Under the pieces are notes generated by a model. The model made no database searches, was not told where the DNA came from, and saw only the letters and a list, made by a program, of their open reading frames with translations. A stretch of 64,000 nt of DNA. It comes from Shewanella intestini (GTDB lineage: Bacteria > Pseudomonadota > Gammaproteobacteria > Enterobacterales > Shewanellaceae). Location of the stretch: positions 1 to 64,000 of the forward strand of contig NZ_JAAIKR010000010.1 of NCBI RefSeq assembly GCF_018221465.1. The letters are read 5' to 3'. The position numbers and the translations under genes are program-made. Shown here in pieces: positions 46,422 through 56,700 of the stretch. How positions within the stretch are numbered: position 1 is the stretch's first letter; every line of letters starts with the position of its first letter.

Positions 46422-47017
46422 AATTTAGCTCCGATTTAGAGACTGCGATGATGCCTATTCGATTCAAATATGATCGTCTGCTCACTTGCTTGAAAGTTAT
46501 TGTTTCTAGCCGTTCACCAATGGAAAGAGCATCAAACTACAATTGGCGATGACTATCTTGGCGTGAAATTTTAGCTTGATGTCCTGACGGTTTACCTAAG
46601 GACGTTGACGCCAGACAAATGGAAAACGCATATTGTAGTTCAATACGCCACTGCAGTGCGCAATTTTTTAGGCCTTTTAGTAAGGCAAAGAGTTAATGTC
46701 TTGATTAACGAGCGTCAATGAAGACATGACTCAGTATCGGTTAATTGGTATCTGTTGGTTTATGGACCCACTTAATGAGCCCATTGTCACAATGCCCCAT
46801 AAAGCACAGATCGTTTTGGGAGATAATCCCAAGCCTTATTCGATGAAACGACTGTGCTGGCCTGTAGGGCTTATGTCGATTTAAATCTTGTTCGTGATCA
46901 TATACTAAGGATGCGGCAATGTAACAAGCCTCAAACAACGGTTCCCACACACATTGTCGCTGCAAGCAAACTATGGTTATCTTATGTCAATGTATACTTT
47001 GCGCAACAAAAAATCAG
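46422..47017. other. Intergenic region between ndh and cobO
   Basis: About 596 bases. ACTACAATT (about 46537) and AATATTGTAGTT-like sequence (about 46630) form a distant inverted repeat. CATTGTCACAATG near 46786 is a palindrome. A leftward open frame at 46741-46965 is described separately. No other structure I can support. Confidence 0.4.
46741..46965 (-). CDS. Possible small protein, unsupported start
   Basis: 74 codons read from a TTG at 46965 without a clear ribosome binding site. Content such as ACYIAASLVYDHEQD and SFHRIRLGIISQNDL looks protein-like, but I recognise no family. It may be a remnant or noise. Confidence 0.25.
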   Translation of the reverse strand: MQRQCVWEPLFEACYIAASLVYDHEQDLNRHKPYRPAQSFHRIRLGIISQNDLCFMGHCDNGLIKWVHKPTDTN

Positions 47018-47680
47018 CTAATAATCAAAGCCAATCTGTGCTTTAACCCCATCATTAAAGGCGTGCTTTAGTGGCTGTACTTCACTGACGGTATCGGCTA
47101 GTTCAATCAACTCGCGGTGACAGGCGCGGCCAGTGATAATCACATGCTGCATTTTGGGGCGCTGCTTAAGTGCATCGACAACCCGAGCTAAATCAATGTA
47201 CTTGTAAGTCACCATATAAGTTAGCTCGTCCAATAGCACCATATCAATAGACGGGTCGCTTAACAGCACTTCGGCTTCTTTCCATGCTGATTCTGCCGCG
47301 GCAATGTCTTGTTCACGGTTTTGGGTTTCCCAAGTAAAGCCTGAGCCCATCACATGAAATTTCACCCCTAACTTTTGTAATACATTGCGTTCGCCGCATT
47401 CCCAACCGCCTTTAATAAACTGCACAACGGCGGCGGTCTTGTTGTGTCCGACAGCGCGAGTGACCGAGCCAAAACCAGCAGTTGATTTACCTTTACCATT
47501 ACCAGTAATGACCATAAATACGCCTTGTTCTTTTTGGGCGGCTTCAATTCTGGCATCGACACTTTGTTTGAGTTTTTGTTGGCGGGCTTTATGGCGCTGG
47601 GCTTTTTGCTGTTCGCGGCTTTGTTCATCGTCATGTTCTGCTTCTACAGCAGGCGTATTAGCGTCTTGTTTGCTGGTCAT
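47018..47680 (-). CDS. cobO: Corrinoid adenosyltransferase CobO/BtuR
   Basis: 220 residues. P-loop TGNGKGKSTAGFG (about 59-71) at the start of the CobA/CobO-type nucleotide fold, with FIKGGWECGERNVL and the conserved DELTYMVTYKY block. It transfers 5'-deoxyadenosine from ATP to cobalt(I) corrinoid. The charged N-terminal ~45 residues (RHKARQQKLKQSVDAR) are a usual extension of this type. Separated from cobU by 128 bases, so it may be transcribed independently. Confidence 0.93.
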   Translation of the reverse strand: MTSKQDANTPAVEAEHDDEQSREQQKAQRHKARQQKLKQSVDARIEAAQKEQGVFMVITGNGKGKSTAGFGSVTRAVGHNKTAAVVQFIKGGWECGERNVLQKLGVKFHVMGSGFTWETQNREQDIAAAESAWKEAEVLLSDPSIDMVLLDELTYMVTYKYIDLARVVDALKQRPKMQHVIITGRACHRELIELADTVSEVQPLKHAFNDGVKAQIGFDY

Positions 47681-47808
47681 GTCATTATCCCTATGATTCA
47701 GTATTATTGTTAATCTGTTTGGCTTTCATTAGCGCTACTTTTGCCAAGGTCTGCCTTATAAACGCGGGCAAAAATAGTTGAATTAATGTGTTGATGAGTA
47801 ATAAGCTT

Positions 47809-48447
47809 TTATCGATTACCTTTTAACTGCATTGGTAGTCCAGCCACCACTAGGGTGACATCATCAGCAATCTGCGCAATGGCTTGGTTTAACCACCCTG
47901 CTTCATCAACAAACTGGCGGCTTAGCTCGCCCATAGGCACAATGCCCGAGCCAACCTCGTTACTCACTAACACCACATTACCTTTTAGTTGCACTAATAC
48001 CTGTAATAAACGCTGCTTTTGTTGCGCCCAATTAATACTTGGTTCAAAGTAATGCGCTGATGGAAAAGACAAATTACTCAACGATTGCAGCATACAATTG
48101 TCTGTCATAACATCTTGAGGGGACGGGGTGTCACGCATTAAATGTTGTGTCAGATACAAGGTTAAGCAGTCAACAAAAATGGTTTGATTAGGTTTATCAA
48201 TCGCCGCTAAGGTTTCAGCAACAAATAAGGGCTCTTCAACTAATTGCCAGTCAATTTTCAACTGCGGGTCGCAAATGTTGTCGCGGTCTTGTTGATGGCG
48301 CAAAATGCGCTGGCGCATTTCATCATCGTTTGCAGTCGCTGTAGCTAAATACACACATGATTGACCTAGGTTTGAAAAACGCGCCATTTCAGTTTCACCA
48401 AAACGACTTTTACCGCTACGAGCACCGCCAATTATCAACTGGATCAT
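47809..48447 (-). CDS. cobU: Adenosylcobinamide kinase / phosphate guanylyltransferase CobU
   Basis: 212 residues. P-loop LIIGGARSGKSRFGE (4-18), the VYLATA and RHQQDR blocks and the FVDCLTLYLTQ motif define CobU. It phosphorylates adenosylcobinamide and adds GMP. I use the ATG at 48447; its A is shared with the stop of cobS (TAATG overlap), showing translational coupling. An earlier in-frame start would lie inside cobS. Confidence 0.93.
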   Translation of the reverse strand: MIQLIIGGARSGKSRFGETEMARFSNLGQSCVYLATATANDDEMRQRILRHQQDRDNICDPQLKIDWQLVEEPLFVAETLAAIDKPNQTIFVDCLTLYLTQHLMRDTPSPQDVMTDNCMLQSLSNLSFPSAHYFEPSINWAQQKQRLLQVLVQLKGNVVLVSNEVGSGIVPMGELSRQFVDEAGWLNQAIAQIADDVTLVVAGLPMQLKGNR

Positions 48448-49232
48448 TAACTTAACCCCATTGCTAACAGAATAATATAACAAGTAATTTCACTGATTTG
48501 CTGGGTTGCGCCTAATGTGTCGCCGGTATAACCGCCAATTTGACGTTTGAACACAAACGACAACCAAAAGCGCACGCTTATCAAGCTAACCAACAAAGTG
48601 ATAATCACCCAAGGTGATAACCAAAATAGCACTAACAGCCCACTTAATAATAGGATCAACAGATCATTTTTTTGCTGCTCATTTGCCAATGGTTTCACTT
48701 TACTGACATCAATATCTTGTACATATTGATCGCTAAAAATCATACTCGATGCCACCACACGGCTTAATGTGTGGGCAATAATAATACTGCTACATACTAA
48801 CTCAGGGCTGAGCTGTCCCAGCCCCGCCAATAACTGCCATTTAAGTCCCAAGACCAATACAAGCGCCAGTGCGCCATAAGTGCCGATACGTGAATCTTTC
48901 ATTATTCGCAGCTTATCTTCCACCGTCCAACCGCCACCAAAGCCGTCGGCGGTATCCGCTAAGCCATCTTCATGAAAACCGCCTGTTAGGAGCACGCTCA
49001 CGATCATCGAGATAATAATGGCCGCGCCAATTGGCAGTAAAAACTGACTAATATAAAACACACTTGCGCTTAATAAGCCAATGACTAACCCCACCACACC
49101 AAAATAACGACTGGCACGATTGAGGTTACCTTCACCATAATCAACCCAACTGGGCACGGGAATACGGGTAAAGAAACTTAATGCGACCAAAAATAAGTTA
49201 AGTTGTTTTGACCTCATTAGCGAAAAAGCCAT
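48447..49232 (-). CDS. cobS: Adenosylcobinamide-GDP ribazoletransferase CobS
   Basis: 261 residues with about seven membrane segments. GGFHEDGLADTADGFGG and KDSRIGTYG are the signature Asp-rich blocks of cobalamin synthase, which joins adenosylcobinamide-GDP and alpha-ribazole in the inner membrane. Stop overlaps the cobU start. 91 bases behind cobT. Confidence 0.94.
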   Translation of the reverse strand: MAFSLMRSKQLNLFLVALSFFTRIPVPSWVDYGEGNLNRASRYFGVVGLVIGLLSASVFYISQFLLPIGAAIIISMIVSVLLTGGFHEDGLADTADGFGGGWTVEDKLRIMKDSRIGTYGALALVLVLGLKWQLLAGLGQLSPELVCSSIIIAHTLSRVVASSMIFSDQYVQDIDVSKVKPLANEQQKNDLLILLLSGLLVLFWLSPWVIITLLVSLISVRFWLSFVFKRQIGGYTGDTLGATQQISEITCYIILLAMGLS

Positions 49233-49323
49233 GTTTATCCTGTTTGATTGTGTTGCTTAAGGGGCTAGTTTAGATTTTACTGAATTTTATAAATACGCCA
49301 AACTAACAATAATACGCGTGAAT

Positions 49324-50373
49324 TTAGCTTACGTTACTGACACCTGCTGATTCAAAGCTTGCCATGTCGTTATAAAAATTCACCGCGGCGTGAACTAACG
49401 GCAACGCCAACGCAGACCCAGTGCCTTCACCTAAACGTAAATCTAATGCTAACAATGGTTTCGCGTTTAAGTGCGCTAGCATGAGTTTATGCCCTTGCTC
49501 ATTAGACTCATGGCTAAAGATTAAATAATCGCGCGCAGCTGGATGCAATTTAACGGCGGCTAATGCCGCTGCCGTGGCAATAAAACCATCAATCATCACC
49601 ATCATTTTACGTTCTGCTGCGGCCATAATCGCCCCAGTCATTTGCACAATTTCAAAGCCGCCTAAATGAGCCAAGATATGCACAGGCGACACAAGTTTGC
49701 TGCGGTGTAATTTTAGTGCTTCGTTAATCAATGCGGTTTTGCGTTCAAAGGTTTTGTCGTCAACCCCAGTGCCGCGTCCAACACATTTGTTTGCATCTAG
49801 GTCTAAAAATGCTGCCATCATTGCGGCCGCAGCCGATGTATTACCAATGCCCATTTCACCCAAAGCAATCAAATTACTACCTGATAAATGATGACGTTCA
49901 ACAACCTCTTCAGCAAAACTAAAACCTTGTTTAACTTGCTCTAACGACATTGCAGGCGCTTGGTGAATAGCCGCAGTTCCAGCACCTAAACGATTTTGAG
50001 TAATGCCGCGCACATTGGTAATTGGGGTTAATATGCCGCAATCTATCACTTCAAGGTTAAAGCCCATTTGACGACTAAAAATATTAATGGCCGCACCGCC
50101 ATTGGCAAAATTCAGCACCATTTGGCGTGTTACTTCACTTGGTGCAATCGATACACCGTATTTTGCAATGCCATGATCGGCGGCAAATACCAACATGCCA
50201 GGTTCATTAATATTGAGCTGTTTGGCTTTAGGGTTGAGCGTTAACTGCACTCGCGCAATTTGCTCAGCTAAGGTTTCAAGTTGCCCTAATGCACCAACAG
50301 GCTTGGTTTTTTGATTGATTTTTTTAGCTATTTTCTCATCAAAAGCATGACTAACTGTATCTACCGCAAACAT
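49324..50373 (-). CDS. cobT: Nicotinate-nucleotide-dimethylbenzimidazole phosphoribosyltransferase CobT
   Basis: 349 residues, full length. [16 protein letters not shown] (family HG block), [11 protein letters not shown] and the [16 protein letters not shown] loop match CobT, including the catalytic Glu near the C-terminus ([12 protein letters not shown]). Makes alpha-ribazole phosphate for the lower ligand of B12. 58 bases behind btuC. Confidence 0.94.
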   Translation of the reverse strand: MFAVDTVSHAFDEKIAKKINQKTKPVGALGQLETLAEQIARVQLTLNPKAKQLNINEPGMLVFAADHGIAKYGVSIAPSEVTRQMVLNFANGGAAINIFSRQMGFNLEVIDCGILTPITNVRGITQNRLGAGTAAIHQAPAMSLEQVKQGFSFAEEVVERHHLSGSNLIALGEMGIGNTSAAAAMMAAFLDLDANKCVGRGTGVDDKTFERKTALINEALKLHRSKLVSPVHILAHLGGFEIVQMTGAIMAAAERKMMVMIDGFIATAAALAAVKLHPAARDYLIFSHESNEQGHKLMLAHLNAKPLLALDLRLGEGTGSALALPLVHAAVNFYNDMASFESAGVSNVS

Positions 50374-50430
50374 ATTAACTCCGAAAAATTCAAAAAATAA
50401 AACACATCAACAAAGTGTTCTCACCAACGC

Positions 50431-51489
50431 TTAACTGCGACGGTGTCGTAAAATAAATAAGAAAAATACACTACCGATGGCCGAGGTAATAATCCCAACA
50501 GGTAGTTCTTGATTGGTTAATGCACATCTTGCGATAACATCAACCCACACTAAAAATAATCCCCCAAGCATTGCGGTTAGCAATAGTGGTGATTTACCCG
50601 GTAACAAAATACGAATGGTGTGTGGGATCATTAACCCCACAAAGCCAATGCCGCCACAACTTGCCACTAATACCGCAGTAATTAGCGAACATAACAACAG
50701 CATGGCAATCCTTAATTTGACCACATTTACCCCTAAGGTATGTGCGGTTTCATCCCCTGCTTGTAGCGCCATAATTTGACGCTTAAATGCCAGTATGGTT
50801 AACAAACTGCCAATCACAACCACCGTTGGTAAAATGAGCCCTTCCCAACTGGCTCTAGCAAAACTGCCTAATGTCCAAAAGAGCACTGACGCTGCCGCTT
50901 GTGGGTCTGAAAAATACAGCACTAAACTGCTTAACGCCCCAAACATGAATGAGGTGGCAACCCCTGACAATAACATGCGCTCTATTTGACTATTAATACC
51001 GGTGCCTGACAACGCCAGAACAATCAGTACTGACAAACTCGCCCCAATAAAAGCCCCCAGCGGTAAGCTTAATTGCACTAATGGATGATCTTGCCACTGT
51101 GCTAATAAATCAAAATCGAGCCAATGACCAAATAAGCTAAAGACCACTACGGCGCCAAAGGCGGCACCAGAGCTAATACCAAAAAGATACGGATCGGCAA
51201 GCGGGTTACGGGTAACCGTTTGCAGCACGCTACCGGCAATTGACAAACCAGCGCCTGCCATAAAGGCTAATAAAATACGTGGTAAACGTAAATCGATGAC
51301 AATTCGCTCTACCAAAGGCGATGCTTCACCGCTACCAAACCAATGAAACTGAATCAGGTTAACTAAATCACTAAAACTGATATTAGCTGCGCCGAAACCG
51401 GCTGAGAAAAAAGGCGTAATAAGCAGTAAAAAAACAATCACCACACAAGCAAAATAGTAACGTTGATTATTCGACACAATTTGGACCAT
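50431..51489 (-). CDS. btuC: Cobalamin ABC transporter permease BtuC
   Basis: 352 residues with about ten membrane helices, FecCD family. LRLPRILLAFMAGAGLSIAG, NPLADPYLFGISSGAAFGAV and the coupling loop GFVGLMIPH are the family's landmarks. Identified as BtuC from the cobalamin operon context; the FecCD fold alone also fits siderophore uptake. The ATG directly follows the btuD stop. Confidence 0.88.
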   Translation of the reverse strand: MVQIVSNNQRYYFACVVIVFLLLITPFFSAGFGAANISFSDLVNLIQFHWFGSGEASPLVERIVIDLRLPRILLAFMAGAGLSIAGSVLQTVTRNPLADPYLFGISSGAAFGAVVVFSLFGHWLDFDLLAQWQDHPLVQLSLPLGAFIGASLSVLIVLALSGTGINSQIERMLLSGVATSFMFGALSSLVLYFSDPQAAASVLFWTLGSFARASWEGLILPTVVVIGSLLTILAFKRQIMALQAGDETAHTLGVNVVKLRIAMLLLCSLITAVLVASCGGIGFVGLMIPHTIRILLPGKSPLLLTAMLGGLFLVWVDVIARCALTNQELPVGIITSAIGSVFFLFILRHRRS

Positions 51490-52440
51490 TTATGACCGCC
51501 CCCCACGCTGAGATGAGTCACCTTGAACTTGCTGGTGATACCCAGCAGCTTGAACGCTATCTTGAGCTTTGGTTAGGGCTTGTTCAAGACTGTTGGCAGG
51601 GGGTTGAAGGGAGGCTACATTTGCTGTTTGCGCTCCATTGCCCCCTTTTTTTTCATGGTATCCATAATAATAAGTGATCAATGGATTACCATGTTGCGGG
51701 TGTTGACTTATTTCACAGCACACGCCAAAGACATGCGATATTTGCTTAACCGTTAAAACCTGTGACGGCGTACCTTGCGCCACTAAACGCCCCTGATTAA
51801 GTAAAATAAGTTGGTCGCACATCGCGCTGGCAAGGTTAAGATCATGAATTGACGCCACCACGGTAATGCCAAGGGTTTTCACTAATTCTAAAATTTGAAT
51901 TTGATAACGAATATCTAAATGATTGGTTGGTTCGTCTAACACTAGAATTTGTGGCTGCTGCACAATCGCACGGGCAATTAATACCCGTTGTTTCTCACCA
52001 CCTGATAAAGCATTAAAGCGTTGATGAGCTTTGTCGATTAAGCCTACTTTGATTAATGCATCTTCTAGAATATGGTTATCTGCTGCGGTTTGTCGCGACA
52101 GTAACCCTTTATGAGGCGTTAACCCCATCGCCACTAGCTCAATTGCGGTTAATTCAATATTTGCTGGTGTGTCTTGTTGTACCACCGCCACTTTCAACGC
52201 TAAACCTTGAGCTGAATATAAATGCAGCGGCTGCTCTAATAGCGTGACATCCCCACGCGTGGGGATGATATACCGATACAGGCATCGCAATAAGCTTGAT
52301 TTCCCAGCCCCATTAGGCCCAATAACACCTAGCATGGCACCGCGCGGTAATTGAAAACTCACGTCACTTAAAATGGCTTGTTGTGCGATTTCCCAGTCAA
52401 GATGACTAACAGAAATGGCTGTCGATGGAACTGACATCAT
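51490..52440 (-). CDS. btuD: Cobalamin ABC transporter ATPase BtuD, with long C-terminal tail
   Basis: 316 residues. Walker A GPNGAGKSS (about 39), signature LSGGEKQR and Walker B ILVLDEPTNHLD, typical FecE/BtuD type. The catalytic domain ends near residue 260; about 55 more residues (rich in Gln, Gly and Ser, ending SSQRGGRS) are not part of the usual fold. First gene of the unit, with TGGAG 5 bases before the ATG inside a possible anti-SD hairpin. Downstream of the B12 riboswitch. Confidence 0.88.
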   Translation of the reverse strand: MMSVPSTAISVSHLDWEIAQQAILSDVSFQLPRGAMLGVIGPNGAGKSSLLRCLYRYIIPTRGDVTLLEQPLHLYSAQGLALKVAVVQQDTPANIELTAIELVAMGLTPHKGLLSRQTAADNHILEDALIKVGLIDKAHQRFNALSGGEKQRVLIARAIVQQPQILVLDEPTNHLDIRYQIQILELVKTLGITVVASIHDLNLASAMCDQLILLNQGRLVAQGTPSQVLTVKQISHVFGVCCEISQHPQHGNPLITYYYGYHEKKGGNGAQTANVASLQPPANSLEQALTKAQDSVQAAGYHQQVQGDSSQRGGRS

Positions 52441-52475
52441 TTTAACTCCACCAAGTGGCCCGCTTGGCTTTTAAA
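52441..52475 (-). promoter_or_regulatory. Expression-platform hairpin before btuD
   Basis: CCAAG / CTTGG stem (about 52450-52466) directly precedes the TGGAG ribosome binding site, so it may compete with it. It lies just after the B12 riboswitch, as expected for translational control. Confidence 0.5.
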
Positions 52476-52479
52476 AAAG

Positions 52480-52625
52480 GGATAACATAAAACAACGGTA
52501 TCTGACTTATGACACGCTAAGCATCAATCACAGTTGCGGGGACAGTTCGGGATTGCCCGATTCCCAATTGTTTTATCATTGAACTTATCAGTATCGCTTA
52601 ACTTGTCGATACCACCAAGCATTGC
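52480..52625 (-). promoter_or_regulatory. Cobalamin riboswitch
   Basis: On the minus strand, the core reads GGGAATCGGG, then CCCGAACTG and CCCCGCAACTG, followed by AAGTCAGATACC. These are the conserved J6/3-type GGGAA, CCCCGCAAC and B12-box (AGTCAGxxACC) signatures of adenosylcobalamin riboswitches. It sits between the cobC-like gene and btuD, and thus controls btuD-btuC-cobT-cobS-cobU. The B12 box is at about 52497-52508. Confidence 0.85.
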
Positions 52626-52636
52626 GGAAAATTTCC

Positions 52637-53458
52637 TTATGATTCAGGCCAATTCAAACTAAATTGGTAGCCTATCAGGTTATTTTCATTATTTTGCTGC
52701 ACAGTATCTTTGTGAATAGTTTTTTGGTAAAGAATATCTTGGGCAACATGTTCTTTCGCTTGAGCATCTTTGCTCTGACAATCGTTAAACTTGTCAGCGG
52801 CGGGCTTAGCATCAGTTAATGGCGGGGGATTTAATCTTAATCGACTATCCACATACACATCTACCCCGAGTAATGCGCCGTAAGGTAAGCTAAATTGGCT
52901 AAATAAACCGGCGCTTTGTCCGCTATTTAATATGTGCGCCAATATGGCTTTAATCACTCCACCGTGAGTGACAATCAACATTGATGCGTCAGTGCTTGCC
53001 CAGTGTTGATTGTCTGCCATTGCTGATGATTGACAAAAATCATCAAGCTGACTTGCTAACTCACACAACACCCGCTGCTGAAAATCAACTAAATGCTCAC
53101 CATTTGCGGCAGTATTTTTTTTATCCCAAGGTGCATGCCAATAAGCGTCCATTTGCTCAGGAAAATCGGCATAGAGTTGGTCAAATGTTTGCCCGTCCCA
53201 ATCACCAAAACTGATTTCAGTTAACGCTTGGCTCAATTTGATGGTTAAGCCATGTTTGTTTGCCAACGTTTGACTCCAATTAGCACAGCGTTGTAATGAT
53301 GACGACACAATCACACCAGGCAAACCGCCTATTTTATTAAACCCGCGATTCATTTGCTCTATGCCTTCATCAGCCAACGGCACATTGACTTGACCACGTA
53401 ATATATTGCCGCCTTCACACTTCCCATGTCTAAGCAGCCACAACTTCATTTTTTTCAT
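52637..53458 (-). CDS. cobC: CobC-like alpha-ribazole phosphatase (histidine phosphatase family)
   Basis: 273 residues. RHG motif in LWLLRHGKCEGG, SSLQRC and THGGVIKAIL give the branch-2-free phosphoglycerate mutase-like fold. Placed among cobalamin genes, so dephosphorylation of alpha-ribazole 5'-phosphate is likely. About 70 residues longer at the C-terminus than typical CobC (polar, DAKPAADKFNDCQSKDAQ). The ATG at 53458 is preceded by AAGGCAG. It reads away from metH and is not behind the riboswitch. Confidence 0.82.
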   Translation of the reverse strand: MKKMKLWLLRHGKCEGGNILRGQVNVPLADEGIEQMNRGFNKIGGLPGVIVSSSLQRCANWSQTLANKHGLTIKLSQALTEISFGDWDGQTFDQLYADFPEQMDAYWHAPWDKKNTAANGEHLVDFQQRVLCELASQLDDFCQSSAMADNQHWASTDASMLIVTHGGVIKAILAHILNSGQSAGLFSQFSLPYGALLGVDVYVDSRLRLNPPPLTDAKPAADKFNDCQSKDAQAKEHVAQDILYQKTIHKDTVQQNNENNLIGYQFSLNWPES

Positions 53459-53769
53459 CAACAACTGCCTTGCTCTATTGAGCTTAGTTCGCGTAGTATA
53501 GACGTCTATACGTTTAAAAGGCTAAAATTTTAGCCAATTAAACTCATAAAACTAATAATTAGGGTGTTTTTTATCTCAATTTTATCACTGAGTTATTTTA
53601 AAGCGCTTAGCCATCATATTGATGCATAGCATGTCTTTACTATCAAAGTGTTAGTTAAACTTACTGCCATTGTCTTCCGCTGATTAATGCCAATAGACTA
53701 TAACAATAATAATCGGCAGACTGTTTAAAGTAGATACCCAACAAGCCATTTCTTTAGAGGTAATGTCTC
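53459..53769. other. Divergent cobC/metH promoter region
   Basis: 311 bases containing the MetJ-like site and, at 53520-53535, the perfect palindrome GGCTAAAATTTTAGCC. No open frame. Confidence 0.5.
53492..53515. promoter_or_regulatory. MetJ-type operator
   Basis: Tandem 8-bp boxes: CGTAGTAT, AGACGTCT (53500-53507, perfect match to the Met box) and ATACGTTT. The centre TATAGACGTCTATA is a palindrome. It is about 40 bases from the cobC start and 250 from metH. Confidence 0.7.
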
Positions 53770-56700
53770 ATGGTTAACACATCTGTCCCGAGCCAAACAT
53801 TAAAGCAGTTAACCGAACTGCTTAACCAACGCACCGTTATTTTAGACGGCGCGATGGGCACCATGATCCAAGATTACAAACTCGAAGAAGCCGACTTTCG
53901 TGGTGATAGGTTTAAAGACTGGCATTTAGATGTCAAAGGCAATAACGATATGTTAGTGCTTACTCAGCCACAGATAATTAAAAACATTCATCGCCAATAC
54001 TTGCTCGCGGGCAGTGACATTATTGAAACCAATACCTTTAATGCCACCCCGATAGCGATGGCTGATTATGATATGCAAGATTATTCGGCGCAAATAAATC
54101 TTGAGGGCGCGCGCGTTGCCCGCCAAGCAGCCGATGAAATACATAATGAAACTGGTCGTCAATGCTACGTTGCTGGCGTGTTAGGGCCAACTAATCGTAC
54201 TTGCTCCATTAGCCCTGACGTGAATGACCCTGGATATCGAAATATTCATTTTGACGACTTAGTTGCAGCTTATATTGAGTCCACCAGCGCGTTAATTGAA
54301 GGCGGCGCTGATATTATTATGGTTGAAACCATCTTCGATACCCTCAACGCTAAAGCGGCATTATTTGCTATTGAAAGCGTGTTCGACACCCTTGATGCTC
54401 GTTTACCTGTCATGATTTCCGGCACTATCACCGATGCATCTGGGCGCACCTTAACCGGACAAACAACGGAAGGTTTTTATAATTCGCTGCGCCATATTAA
54501 GCCGCTTACCATTGGCCTAAACTGTGCTTTAGGGCCAAAAGAACTGCGCCCATATGTCGAAGAGTTGTCACGTATTGCACAGTGTTATGTTTCTGCTCAC
54601 CCAAATGCAGGCTTACCAAACGAATTTGGTGGCTATGATGAAACGCCAGCAGAAATGGCGCAAGTGATTGAACAGTGGGCTAGCTCTGGCATGCTTAACG
54701 TCGTTGGTGGTTGTTGTGGCAGCACTCCTGATCACATTAAAGCTATCCGCGACGCCGTATCACAGCACCCTCCTCGTCAGCTTCCTGAAATAGCCGTTGC
54801 TTGTCGACTATCAGGGCTTGAGCCGTTAACCATCGACAGTGACTCATTATTTGTAAACGTGGGTGAGCGCGCTAACGTCACCGGTTCAGCCAAGTTTTTA
54901 CGCTTAATTAAAGAAGAAAAGTTTGAAGAAGCATTAGATGTAGTACGCGAACAAGTTGAAAATGGCGCTCAAATTATTGACGTCAACATGGACGAAGGCA
55001 TGCTTGATGGCGCAGCCTCCATGGAGAAATTTTTAAACTTAATAGCCTCTGAACCCGATATTTCCCGAGTGCCGATTATGATCGACTCCTCGAAGTGGGA
55101 CGTCATTGAAGCGGGATTAAAATGTGTTCAAGGTAAATCCATCGTTAACTCTATTTCGATGAAAGAAGGTGAAGCCGCCTTTATTAAACATGCCACATTA
55201 GTTAAACGTTACGGCGCAGCCGCCATTGTGATGGCATTTGACGAAGAGGGTCAAGCCGATACTCGCGAACGTAAAACCCAAATTTGTACCCGAGCATATC
55301 GGATACTCGTCGACCAAGTGGGCTTCCCACCTGAAGACATTATTTTTGACCCGAATATTTTTGCCATTGCAACCGGTATTGATGAGCACGACAATTACGC
55401 AGTGGATTTTATTGAAGCCATTAAAGACATCAAATCCACCTTGCCACATGCCATGATCTCAGGCGGTGTGTCTAACGTGTCGTTTTCGTTTAGGGGTAAC
55501 AACCCTGTACGTGAAGCCATTCATGCCGTGTTTTTATACCATGCCATTAAAGTCGGCATGGACATGGGGATTGTGAATGCTGGCCAATTAGCCATCTATG
55601 ATGATATTGACCCAGAACTGAAATTACACGTTGAGAACGTTGTACTCAACCGCCCTTGCCCAGTTCAAGGCACCAATAATACTGAGCTGCTATTAGAAGT
55701 CGCTGAAAAATTCCGTGGTGACGGTAAACAAGTCGGTAAGAAAGAAGACCTTGCTTGGCGAAAACGCCCCGTAAATGATCGCTTGTCGCATGCGTTAGTA
55801 AAAGGGATTACTGAGTTTATTGACCAAGACACCGAGGAGGCCCGTTTAGCAGCCACAAGGCCACTCGATGTAATTGAAGGGCCATTAATGGATGGCATGA
55901 ATGTGGTTGGAGACTTATTTGGCGCAGGTAAAATGTTCTTACCGCAAGTGGTTAAGTCAGCCCGTGTGATGAAAAAAGCAGTGGCTTATCTCAACCCCTA
56001 TATTGAAGCTGAAAAAGTGGCTGGGCAGTCTAACGGTAAAGTGTTAATGGTTACGGTAAAAGGTGATGTGCACGATATCGGTAAAAATATTGTCGGGGTG
56101 GTTTTAGCCTGTAACGGTTATGAAGTGATTGATTTAGGGGTAATGGTACCTGTAGAAAAAATCATTGACGTTGCTAAAGCTGAAAACGTCGACATCATTG
56201 GCATGTCAGGGCTGATTACTCCTAGCCTTGATGAAATGGTTCATAACGTTAAAACATTTGACCGTGAAGGCTTAACATTGCCAGCAATTATTGGCGGTGC
56301 AACCTGCTCTAAAATTCATACCGCGGTGAAAATAGCCCCGCATTACCCACATGGAGCAATATACATTGCCGATGCATCACGCGCGGTGCCCATGGTGTCA
56401 AAACTCATTAATGACCAGACGCGCCAGCAAGTTATTGACGACACTTATCAACAATACGACGTCATGCGTGAAAAACGCTTATCGCAAACTAAACGTAAAA
56501 ATATTGTTCCTATCGCCACAGCCAGAGAAAACCGCTGCCAACAAGATTGGGCTAACCACAGCCCATTTAAGCCTAAGGTGTTAGGCCGCCAAGTGTTTGA
56601 TGATTATCCATTAGCAGAACTTGTTGAGCGCATAGACTGGACGCCTTTCTTTAGAAGCTGGGAATTACATGGGCGTTTTCCAGATATCTTAGATGACAAC

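Noticed and set aside
47385-47696. 103-codon frame antisense to cobO
   Set aside because: Mirror of the P-loop gene; Cys/Ser-rich content typical of antisense frames.
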